The position numbers and the translations under genes are program-made. A stretch of 64,000 bases of DNA, taken from Corallococcus macrosporus DSM 14697 (GTDB lineage: Bacteria > Myxococcota > Myxococcia > Myxococcales > Myxococcaceae). Shown here piece after piece: positions 36,272-44,236 of the stretch (positions are counted from its first letter, which is position 1; every line of letters begins with the position of its first letter). The stretch is taken from positions 660,501 through 724,500 of the forward strand of contig NZ_CP022203.1 of assembly GCF_002305895.1 (NCBI RefSeq). Reading direction: 5' to 3'. The notes under the pieces are model-generated. The model did no database searches and had not been told where the DNA came from. It saw only the letters and a list, made by a program, of their open reading frames with translations.

Positions 36272-37159
36272 ATGCTGCCTGTCCTCCTCGCCGTGTTGCT
36301 GGCGCAGACGCCCGCCGCCAATCCCCGTCAGCAGGGGGTGCCCATTGGCAAGGGCAAGACGCTCCCTGTCGTCACGCTGTCCGCGCCGTCGGGTGGTTGG
36401 ACGGTGGACCGGATGATGCTCATCGAGGGCACCGTCAGCGACACCACCATCGACCCGGTGGTGGTCTCCATCAACGGCGACCGCTACCTGATGCGCACGT
36501 ACCGGGGGCGCTTCAGCCGCAAGTTCCCCGCCGCCAGCGGGAAGAACATCGTCACGGTGATGGCCACCAACCAGGCCGGCACCGCGCGCGCCCAGGCCAC
36601 CAGCTACGCGCAGATTCCGCCGGTGCCCTTCAAGGTGGTGCTCACCAGCGACACCGACGGCGTGTACACCGACCTGCACCTCTACGAGCCCACGGACGCC
36701 AGCGCCGCGGGAGGCACCCTCGACGTGAAGAAGATGGCGCACGTGTACTGGGCCGACACCGCGAGCCCGTCCGGCGGCACCTTCTTCCTCAACTCGCAGG
36801 GCGGTGACTTCGACCAGCCCGCGTATGGGCCGTACCTGTACATCCACCGCGCGCCGCCCAAGGGCGTGTACCTGGTGGCCACCAACTACTGGCCCAGCGG
36901 CGACAAGGCCCACACGGTGGCCACGCTGAACCTGGCGCTCTTCGAGGGCACGCCCAACGAGATTCGCCGCATGGTGCGCATCCCCCTGGCCACGCCGGGC
37001 ACCACCCGCGTGCTGGCCTGGGTGAACGTGCTCGGCGACGGGCAGGCGGAGGTGTACGTGCCGTCGCAGGACCCTCGGCCCAAGCACGCCGCGTGGCCGA
37101 AGAACCTGGACGACGCCCTCAAGGCGCTCCAGTCCAACGGGGACGGCGAAGGCGAGTAG
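36272..37159 (+). CDS. yfaP: YfaP-like DUF2135 protein
   Basis: 295 residues from ATG at 36272 (AAGGA six bases upstream; GTG 36269 is adjacent). Signal peptide residues 1-13 or so (MLPVLLAVLLAQTPA). An Ig-like strand region (about 35-105, 'LIEGTVSDTTIDPVVVSING') precedes the DUF2135 domain (about 115-280; 'VVLTSDTDGVYTDLHLYEP', 'YGPYLYIHRAPPKGVYLVA'). It is the first gene of a five-gene set in the same direction, equivalent in content to E. coli yfaP/yfaQ/yfaS/yfaT/yfaA. Probably periplasmic, a partner of the alpha-2-macroglobulin. The next gene starts 2 bp after its stop. Confidence 0.88.
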   Translation: MLPVLLAVLLAQTPAANPRQQGVPIGKGKTLPVVTLSAPSGGWTVDRMMLIEGTVSDTTIDPVVVSINGDRYLMRTYRGRFSRKFPAASGKNIVTVMATNQAGTARAQATSYAQIPPVPFKVVLTSDTDGVYTDLHLYEPTDASAAGGTLDVKKMAHVYWADTASPSGGTFFLNSQGGDFDQPAYGPYLYIHRAPPKGVYLVATNYWPSGDKAHTVATLNLALFEGTPNEIRRMVRIPLATPGTTRVLAWVNVLGDGQAEVYVPSQDPRPKHAAWPKNLDDALKALQSNGDGEGE

Positions 37160-37161
37160 TG

Positions 37162-37953
37162 ATGCCTCCGTCCTTGGGTGCCACCGCCATGCGCCGCGTC
37201 CTTCCCGTGCTCCTGCTGCTCCACGCGTCCGCGCCCCTGTCGAGCGGCGCGGCCGGGGGCCTGACGTCCGCGCCGTCCGCGTCCGGAACGGCGGGCGTGT
37301 GGGCGCATGCGTCCGCGTCTGGCGAGGCCCGTGTGCGGACGAACGCATCCGCATCGACGGCGCCGCCTCCTGTTCCCGCGCCAGCCGCCGCGAGGCCCGA
37401 CGATGCGGAGCCATCCCCGGCGTCCGAGGCGCGCGACGTGCTGCTCCGCCGCATCGTGGCGCGCGTGGCCCTGGCGCAGGTCCGCGAGCAGGACGCCGCG
37501 TGGCACCCGGACCAGCGGGATTGCGCGGGCCTCATCCGCTTCGCCTTCCGCTCCGCGTACAAGCAGGTCGCTCCGGAGCGCCTGTCCACGCCGCTGTGGC
37601 GCGACGGCCGGGGCCGCCCGTCGGACTTCGCGGACGCGGAGGTGCTGCTCCAGCGGAACTTCCAGCTCCTCGGCCGCGACGACGCCACCCGGGAGTCGCT
37701 GCGCACCGGCGACGTGCTCGCCTTCCGCCAGGAGCAGGACGCGGGCCCCATCTTCCATCTGATGTTGGTGGTGCGCCCGGAGGACCGGGCCCACGCCCCC
37801 GCGCGCGTCGTCTACCACCCGGGGGAGAAGGGCGCCGCGGTGCGCACCGGCGTCCTCCAGAACCTGGCCACCGAGGCGCCGCTGGAGTGGCGCCCGGTGC
37901 CTCGGAACGCTTCCTTCCTCGGCTTCTTCCGTTTCAAGGAGTGGATGTCATGA
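37162..37953 (+). CDS. yfaT: YfaT-like DUF1175 protein with NlpC/P60-like Cys and His
   Basis: 263 residues from ATG at 37162; ATG 37189 (MRRVLPVLLL) gives a shorter signal peptide. After an Ala/Ser/Pro linker (about 30-85) the DUF1175 domain begins. It contains 'QRDCAGLIRFAF' (Cys121) and 'GDVLAFRQEQDAGPIFHLMLVV' in two parts (His199); both have the form of NlpC/P60 catalytic blocks (D-C-S-G-x-V and G-D-x-x-x-F ... H). The C-terminus 'ASFLGFFRFKEWM' is conserved in the family. A peptidoglycan or protein amidase is plausible. Its stop overlaps the yfaA start (ATGA). Confidence 0.88.
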   Translation: MPPSLGATAMRRVLPVLLLLHASAPLSSGAAGGLTSAPSASGTAGVWAHASASGEARVRTNASASTAPPPVPAPAAARPDDAEPSPASEARDVLLRRIVARVALAQVREQDAAWHPDQRDCAGLIRFAFRSAYKQVAPERLSTPLWRDGRGRPSDFADAEVLLQRNFQLLGRDDATRESLRTGDVLAFRQEQDAGPIFHLMLVVRPEDRAHAPARVVYHPGEKGAAVRTGVLQNLATEAPLEWRPVPRNASFLGFFRFKEWMS

Positions 37954-39518
37954 CATCTCCCAAGAGTGGCCCGCCCAAGGCGCTGCTCATCGGCGTGGTG
38001 GCTGTCCTGGTGGGCGGCGCCGTGGCCGGAGCCTTCTTCCTGGGCCGGCGCAGCGGCGAGTCCCGCGATGGCGGCGGCACGGTGACGAACCTGCTCGGCG
38101 GCGAGCGCAAGGGGCCGCCCAGCGCGGGGGCTGGCGTGGACGGCATGCCCGAGCCCTCGATGAAGCCGCTGGAGGTGCCCGGCACCGCCGCGCCCTCCGC
38201 CCTCTGGGTGGACGTACACCAGCCGGGCAAGGTGCGGGACGCGCTGGCCTCCAACGCGTGGCTGCGCGAGCAGCTCCAGAAGCCGCTGGGCCAGGGCTTC
38301 GTCGGGGCGTGGGCCGCCTTCTTCGGCTCCACCGGCGAGGACCTCCAGGCGGACTTCAAGGGCGCGGTGCTGGACCTCTTCGCGGGCCAGCTCCTGGACG
38401 CGCCGTTCCGCGTGACGTGGTTCGCCGGTGACGCGCGGGCCAGCACGCCGGCCTTCATCCTCCCCAAGCCGGGCCGCGCCGCCACGTCCGCGTACGAGGC
38501 GCTGGACAGCGTGGCCAGCCGCGGCGGCATGACGGCGCCGCACTGCCCCGGCGGCGGCGCGGAGGCCACCTACGAGCTGAAGCGCTGGCTGGTGGCGGAG
38601 CAGACGCTGTGGGCGGGGCGGCTGCGGGACCGCCTGGTGCTCGCGCGTCACCCGGTGGCGGTGCTCCACGGCCTGTGCGCGGAGCTGCCGGCGCTGGAGG
38701 CCGAGGACGGCGTGGACGTGGAGCTGGGCTATGACGCGGCGGCCTACGGCCGCGAGGTGCAGCTCCTGTCCAGCGTGGTGGGGTTGGCCCCGGGCACGCG
38801 GCTCCAGTTTGGCGTGGAGGCGGGGCGGCTGGTGGGCCGGGGCATCGCGGGCGAGCTGATGGACGGCCCCGCGCGCCTGGACGCCGCGCCCCTGTCCGAT
38901 GACCTGCTCAAGCTGGTGCCGGAGGACACGCCGGTGCTGCTGGCCTTCCAGCTCAAACTGCCGGAGTCGTTGGACGCCCAGACGCTCAAGGCCTACTGGG
39001 AGGCGGGCGGCGGCAAGGGCCCCACGCGCACGCGCCAGGTGGCGCTGGTGTGGACGCCGCGCGGGGACGCGAAGCTGCCGGTGGAGCTGGCCGTGCTGTG
39101 GGGCCGCACCGACGACGCGGCCGCGCTGGAGGGCCTGTTCTCCGGTGGCTCCAACCGGCTGGTGCGCGGCACCCACTGCAACCACGTGGTGCTGGCGTCC
39201 AACGAGGCGGAGCTGGAGCGGCTGCGCAAGGCGTGCGCCGGCCAGCGGCCCAACCTGCTCAACGCGGCGGGCCCGGTGGTGGCGGGGCTGCGCGCGCCCA
39301 CCTCGGTGGCCTTCGGGGTGAACACGGGCCGGCTGCTCAGCGGGCTCACCATGGATGGTTACCTGTCCGAGTTCCGGGTCAGCCGCAACGCGCCCATGCC
39401 GAGCGCGGCGCCCCCGGAAATCGAAGCGGCGCGCGGCGACCTGGAGTCGCTGCCGTACCTGGGCCTGCGCGGCACCGTGCAGGGGGACTCGCTGGTTCCT
39501 GGAGGTTTCGGGTCATGA
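37950..39518 (+). CDS. yfaA: YfaA-like DUF2138 protein
   Basis: 522 residues from ATG at 37950, overlapping the previous stop. One N-terminal membrane helix (about 10-31, 'ALLIGVVAVLVGGAVAGAFFL') anchors a large periplasmic domain with family phrases 'SALWVDVHQPGKVRDAL', 'RDRLVLARHPVAVLHGL', 'LLKLVPEDTPVLLAFQLKLP'. Length is close to E. coli YfaA. No catalytic motif was seen. Its stop overlaps the yfaS start (ATGA), so the stoichiometry with the macroglobulin is probably fixed by translational coupling. Confidence 0.87.
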   Translation: MTSPKSGPPKALLIGVVAVLVGGAVAGAFFLGRRSGESRDGGGTVTNLLGGERKGPPSAGAGVDGMPEPSMKPLEVPGTAAPSALWVDVHQPGKVRDALASNAWLREQLQKPLGQGFVGAWAAFFGSTGEDLQADFKGAVLDLFAGQLLDAPFRVTWFAGDARASTPAFILPKPGRAATSAYEALDSVASRGGMTAPHCPGGGAEATYELKRWLVAEQTLWAGRLRDRLVLARHPVAVLHGLCAELPALEAEDGVDVELGYDAAAYGREVQLLSSVVGLAPGTRLQFGVEAGRLVGRGIAGELMDGPARLDAAPLSDDLLKLVPEDTPVLLAFQLKLPESLDAQTLKAYWEAGGGKGPTRTRQVALVWTPRGDAKLPVELAVLWGRTDDAAALEGLFSGGSNRLVRGTHCNHVVLASNEAELERLRKACAGQRPNLLNAAGPVVAGLRAPTSVAFGVNTGRLLSGLTMDGYLSEFRVSRNAPMPSAAPPEIEAARGDLESLPYLGLRGTVQGDSLVPGGFGS

Positions 39519-42500
39519 AGTGCCTCATCCGACTGGCGGCCCTGTCCGCGCTCATGCTGTCCGGCGTGGCCCTGGCCAAGCCGCTCTACATCACCGTCCC
39601 GCGCGCCTACGGCACCCAGGAGCCGGTGGCGGTGGACGTCGCCTTCGAGGACAAGGGCCCCGTCGAGCTGCGCGTCCTCAAGCCGGAGAACCTGGACGCC
39701 TTCATCCGCGCCCAGGGGGACTTGCGGCGCGCGTACCAGACGCCGCCCACGCTGAAGAACCCGGGCCGCGCGCTCAGCCGCGGCTTCAACGCGGTGCGCA
39801 CGCCGGGCATGTTCCTGCTGGACACGCTCAACCCGGCCTTCCGAGACGCGGTGGGGGACGTGATGCCGCGTCCACCGGAGGCGCGGGGCTCGGGTGAGCC
39901 GCTGGCCCGGGTGGCCGAGGGCCCGGAGCGCCTGGTGGGCGTGCCGCCCGGCTTCACGGTGGCGCGCAGCCAGTGGCTGAACCTGGACCTGGGCGGCGCG
40001 GAGCGCGACTTCAACGTCCCCGGCTTCGAGGTCCGGGAGCCCAGCGGCTTCCAGGAGCGCCGCGTCACGCTGGCGCCGCTGCCCGCGGGCACCTACGTGC
40101 TGCAGTTGGTGCAGGGCCGCGTGGAGGGGCAGGTGGTGCTGGTCGTCAGTGACTTGACGGTGCAGCTCAAGCAGACGGATGGCCAGGTGCTGGTGCGCGT
40201 GGCGGGCCGGGACCAGCAGCCGCGCGAGGGCGCCGAGGTGCAGGTGTACCTGCCCAGGGGCAAGGGCCCGGCCGGCAAGACGAACGCGAAGGGCGAGGTG
40301 ACGCTGGAGGTGTCGGAGCCGCGCGTCATCGCCACGGCGACGGCGGGCGGGGACACGGCCATTGTCGACACGGACTTCTACTCCGCGCTGGCGGTGGCGC
40401 CGGACGTGTTCATCTACAGCGACCGGCCCATCTACAAGCCGGGCCACGAGGTGAAGTTCCGCGGCGTGGTGCGCCAGCCGGACACCTTCCTGGCGCGCCT
40501 CTTCATGCCCAAGAAGCGCCAGGTGCAGGTGAAGCTCGTGTCTCAGGAGGGCCGCGCGCTCACCACGCGCGCCGCGGTGGACGCGTTCGGCGCCTTCCAC
40601 GGCACGCTGAAGGTGCCGGACGATTTGGGCACCGGCGTGCTGCGCGTGGAGGCGGAGGTGGACGGCCACCCGCACCAGGGCGAGGCCCGCGTGCAGGACT
40701 ACGTGAAGCCCACGTTCTATCTGGAGATGGAGCCCGCGTCGGAGACGGTGGTGCCGGGGCAGACGCTGCGCGCGAAGGTGCGCGCCCGCCGCTACGCCGG
40801 TGGCGCGCCCGACGACACGAAGTACGAGGTGTTCCTCTACCGGAGCCTGCTGGACGCGCCCGCCTGGGTGGACGACGCCGGCAAGGGCGGCCAGGGCAGC
40901 GACGTGACGTACGGCAGCGCCTCCACCACGGAGGGCCGGCTGAGCGTGCCGGAGCGGCTGTACTCCTCCGTGGAGGCGCGCGGCGCGTATGACGACCCGT
41001 GGTCCAGCGCCAGCGGCTTCGACGCCAACGGCGAGGCCGAAGTCGAGGTGGCGGTGCCGGCGCTGGCCGCGGGCGAGGAGCGGCTGCCGTACCGGTACAC
41101 GCTCACCGTGCGCGCCCGGGACGACCAGGAGACCTTCGCCAACGCCACGTCCGCCTTCTTCCTGTCGAAGGTGGAGGTGCTGGGCCTGGCGCGCTACTCC
41201 GACGCGGTGGTGGCCAAGGGCGGCGACGCGACGCTGGCGGTGCGCGCCACCACGCTGTCGGGCAAGCCCTACGGCGTGACGCAGGGCGAGGTGGAGTTCG
41301 TGCTGCGCAAGGCGGATGGCGCGGAGACGCGCCTGGGCAAGCGCTCCTTCTCCACGGCGGCGGACGGCACGCACCGTGAGAAGGTCCCCACCTCGGACGT
41401 GGGCACCGTGCTGGCGCGCGTGGTGGTGAAGGACAAGAACGGGGAGACGTGGCAGGGCGAGGAGTCGCTGCTCGTCATCGGCGGCGCGGACGAGCCGGTG
41501 GCGCGCGTGCCCAACCTGACGCTGGCCTCGCTGTCCGGGACGCTGGCGCCGGGTGACACCGCGAAGCTGGTGGCGCTGATGCCGGACAGCTGGGGCTCGG
41601 GCGGCCGTGACGCGGGCCCGGTGTGGGTGACGCTGACGGGCGCGTCGCTCTACGACACGCAGGTGGTGGAGCTGACCGGCCGCACGCTGGTGCACAGCTT
41701 CAACGTGGAGAAGCGCTTCGGCAGCGCGGTGTACGCGTCCGTCGCGTACCCCACGGCCACGGGCCGCTGGGAGGAGCGCACGGTGGCCTTCCGGGTGATT
41801 CCGCGCGAGCGCACCCTCACGGTGGAGCTGCAGCCCCGCCGCGCGGAGGCCACGCCGCTCACCGAGCAGTCCATTGACGTGCGCGTGGTGGACCACGAGG
41901 GCCGCGGCGTCGTCGCGCAGCTCTCCGTGGGCGTGGTGGACAAGGCCGTCTACGCCATCCAGAGCGAGTTCCGCCCCAAGGTGCTGGACTTCTTCTACCC
42001 GCCGGCGCGCAACAACGTGTCCAACTTCTTCTCGGCGGAGTTCCAGGGCTACGGCTACGGCGAGGCGCTGGCGCGGAAGCTGGCGGGCCTGCCGGACCAC
42101 GCCTTCGCCTCCATCAAGCCGCCCAGCCGCCAGACGAAGGACCTGGAGCGCGACACCGCGCACTGGGACCCGGCGGTGGTGACGGACCGGGACGGCCGCG
42201 CCACGGTGCGCTTCACGCTGCCCTCCAACCAGACGCTGTGGGTGGTGACGGCGGTGGCGGCGGACACCTCCGGCCGCTTCGGCGAGGGCACCTCCGAGTT
42301 CGCCACGCGCGGCGGCCTCAACCTCTACGCCGCGCTGCCCCAGTTCCTGCGTGAAGGCGACGAGGCGCTCGCCTCCGTGCGCCTGTCGGCCGGGGAGAAG
42401 TCGCCGGCCAGCCAGCTGTTGGACGTGAAGCTGGCGTCGCTGGGCGCGCTGAAGGCGGACCAGGCCGCGCACAAGGTGGAGCTGGCCAAGGGCGGTGAGC

Positions 42501-44233
42501 AGGTGGTGCCGCTGACGCTGAAGGCCGCGTCCACCGGCGCCGCGCAGCTCATGGTGAACGTCGCTGGCGGCAAGGACCCGCTGAAGGACCTCAAGCGCTT
42601 CGAGGTGGGGCCCGCGGCGGTGGAGGACGAGGTGAAGGTGAGCGCCTGGGGCGGCGGCGCGCTGGAGGTGCCCGCGCCCAGGGAGGCGACGCTGGCGCGC
42701 GTGGAGCTGGTGCTGCAGCCGTCCATCGTGGACGCGGCGCTGTCCAACGTGCGCGAGTTGCTCACGTACCCCTACGGCTGCCTGGAGCAGCTCGTGTCCA
42801 CCACCGTGCCCAACGTGGCGGTGTACCAGGTGCTCCAGAAGGCGGGCGCGCTGGCGAAGCTGGACACGGACACGCAGGCGCTGCTGGCGGAGGCGCGCAG
42901 CCGCTCCGTGCAGGGCACCGCGCGCATCCTCGACCTGTCGGTGAAGGGCGGCGGCTTCACCTGGTTCGGCGGCTACGAGACGCCGAGCCTGCCGCTGACG
43001 CTCATCGCGCTGGACGGCCTGGCCTACGCGGCCGAGGCGGGGCTGGTGGACCGCGCCGACCCGCGCATCGTGGAGAGCGCGCGCTGGCTGGAGGCGCAGG
43101 AGGGCCTGCCGCCCGAGTACGACGCCACCCGCGCCTACGTGCTGGCGCGGCTGGAGGGCCCCAAGCAGGCCGCGCGCGTGCGGGCGCTGGTGCAGGGCGC
43201 GGAGGGCGGGGACTTGTACCCGCTGGCCCTGGCGGTGCTGGCCGCGGAGAAGGCGGGCGTCATGAAGGAGCCCGCGCTCCAGTCCCAAGTCAATGCGCTG
43301 GTGGCGCGCAGCGCGCAGGGCTACGCCACGCTGGCCTCGCTGAAGCCGGGCCAGCCGCTGGAGCAGTCCGAGGCCTTCTTCCGCTTCCCGCTGCGCCGCG
43401 TGGGCATGACGGCCATCGCCGCACACGCGGCCTCGTTCGGCACGCTGGACGTCACCCGCGCGCGCCGCCGCATCCTGGAGCTGCTGTCCGAGCCCGGCCT
43501 GTCCACCTTCGACCGGAGCACCGCGCTCCTGCACTCGCTGTGGCTGCTGGAGCGCGACGCCAAGGCGATGCGGGGCATGAAGGCGCCCGAGGTGAAGGGC
43601 GTGAAGGCGCCGGTGAAGTTCGCCCCGCGTGGCCTGGGCCTGGTGGCGGTGCTGGAGCCGGGCACCCGCGCCGTGGACGTGGGCGGCTTCGACGGCGTGG
43701 CCACGCTGCGCGCCACCACGCGCACCCCGCTGTCCGCCGTGCAGCCGAAGGCGGAGGGCATGTCCATCCAGCGCGCCTACTACGCGCTGCGCGAGGGCGG
43801 GAAGGTGCGGCTCTCCGCCGGTGACACCGTGGCCCAGGGCGAGGAGGTCTACGTGGAGCTGACGCTGGACGCGCGCGGCGACCACCGCGTGCGCTCCGCG
43901 TACTACGTGGTGGAGGACGCGGTGCCCGCGGGCTTCGTGCCGCTCCAGGAGGACAAGGCCTTCCGCGGCCCGCCGCACGCGCTGCCGCTGGTGCCCGAGG
44001 CGCTCAAGCGCCGCGTGCTCGACCCGGAGCGGGCGACCTTCTTCTTCGAGGAGCCGGCGTGGTGGAGCGACAGCCCGCGCACCGTGGGCTACGTGCTGCG
44101 CGCGCAGTTCGCCGGCACCTTCTCCGCGCCGCCCGCGCGCATCGAGGACATGTACGCCGCCAGCATCCACGGGCGGACGGCCGCGGACTCGCTGAAGGTG
44201 GTGCCCTCCAAGAAGCGCCAGGGCGACCTGTAG
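39515..44233 (+). CDS. yfaS: Bacterial alpha-2-macroglobulin (YfaS type) with CLEQ thioester motif
   Basis: 1572 residues from ATG at 39515. Signal peptide MKCLIRLAALSALMLSGVALA; no lipobox, so soluble in the periplasm. MG-type Ig-like domains fill most of the N-terminal half; the MG2 part has 'VFIYSDRPIYKPGHEVKFRG'. A bait-like region and the A2M block 'VTDRDGRATVRFTLPSNQTLWV' follow. The thioester motif Cys1089-Leu-Glu-Gln1092 sits in 'YPYGCLEQL', followed by an alpha/alpha toroid ('GGGFTWFGGYETPSLPLTL'). The receptor-like end has 'GDTVAQGEEVYVELTL'. It should trap an attacking protease covalently after bait cleavage. In E. coli the yfaS paralogue is, from memory, the one lacking CxEQ, so its presence here is notable. 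Confidence 0.95.
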   Translation: MKCLIRLAALSALMLSGVALAKPLYITVPRAYGTQEPVAVDVAFEDKGPVELRVLKPENLDAFIRAQGDLRRAYQTPPTLKNPGRALSRGFNAVRTPGMFLLDTLNPAFRDAVGDVMPRPPEARGSGEPLARVAEGPERLVGVPPGFTVARSQWLNLDLGGAERDFNVPGFEVREPSGFQERRVTLAPLPAGTYVLQLVQGRVEGQVVLVVSDLTVQLKQTDGQVLVRVAGRDQQPREGAEVQVYLPRGKGPAGKTNAKGEVTLEVSEPRVIATATAGGDTAIVDTDFYSALAVAPDVFIYSDRPIYKPGHEVKFRGVVRQPDTFLARLFMPKKRQVQVKLVSQEGRALTTRAAVDAFGAFHGTLKVPDDLGTGVLRVEAEVDGHPHQGEARVQDYVKPTFYLEMEPASETVVPGQTLRAKVRARRYAGGAPDDTKYEVFLYRSLLDAPAWVDDAGKGGQGSDVTYGSASTTEGRLSVPERLYSSVEARGAYDDPWSSASGFDANGEAEVEVAVPALAAGEERLPYRYTLTVRARDDQETFANATSAFFLSKVEVLGLARYSDAVVAKGGDATLAVRATTLSGKPYGVTQGEVEFVLRKADGAETRLGKRSFSTAADGTHREKVPTSDVGTVLARVVVKDKNGETWQGEESLLVIGGADEPVARVPNLTLASLSGTLAPGDTAKLVALMPDSWGSGGRDAGPVWVTLTGASLYDTQVVELTGRTLVHSFNVEKRFGSAVYASVAYPTATGRWEERTVAFRVIPRERTLTVELQPRRAEATPLTEQSIDVRVVDHEGRGVVAQLSVGVVDKAVYAIQSEFRPKVLDFFYPPARNNVSNFFSAEFQGYGYGEALARKLAGLPDHAFASIKPPSRQTKDLERDTAHWDPAVVTDRDGRATVRFTLPSNQTLWVVTAVAADTSGRFGEGTSEFATRGGLNLYAALPQFLREGDEALASVRLSAGEKSPASQLLDVKLASLGALKADQAAHKVELAKGGEQVVPLTLKAASTGAAQLMVNVAGGKDPLKDLKRFEVGPAAVEDEVKVSAWGGGALEVPAPREATLARVELVLQPSIVDAALSNVRELLTYPYGCLEQLVSTTVPNVAVYQVLQKAGALAKLDTDTQALLAEARSRSVQGTARILDLSVKGGGFTWFGGYETPSLPLTLIALDGLAYAAEAGLVDRADPRIVESARWLEAQEGLPPEYDATRAYVLARLEGPKQAARVRALVQGAEGGDLYPLALAVLAAEKAGVMKEPALQSQVNALVARSAQGYATLASLKPGQPLEQSEAFFRFPLRRVGMTAIAAHAASFGTLDVTRARRRILELLSEPGLSTFDRSTALLHSLWLLERDAKAMRGMKAPEVKGVKAPVKFAPRGLGLVAVLEPGTRAVDVGGFDGVATLRATTRTPLSAVQPKAEGMSIQRAYYALREGGKVRLSAGDTVAQGEEVYVELTLDARGDHRVRSAYYVVEDAVPAGFVPLQEDKAFRGPPHALPLVPEALKRRVLDPERATFFFEEPAWWSDSPRTVGYVLRAQFAGTFSAPPARIEDMYAASIHGRTAADSLKVVPSKKRQGDL

Positions 44234-44236
44234 TCC

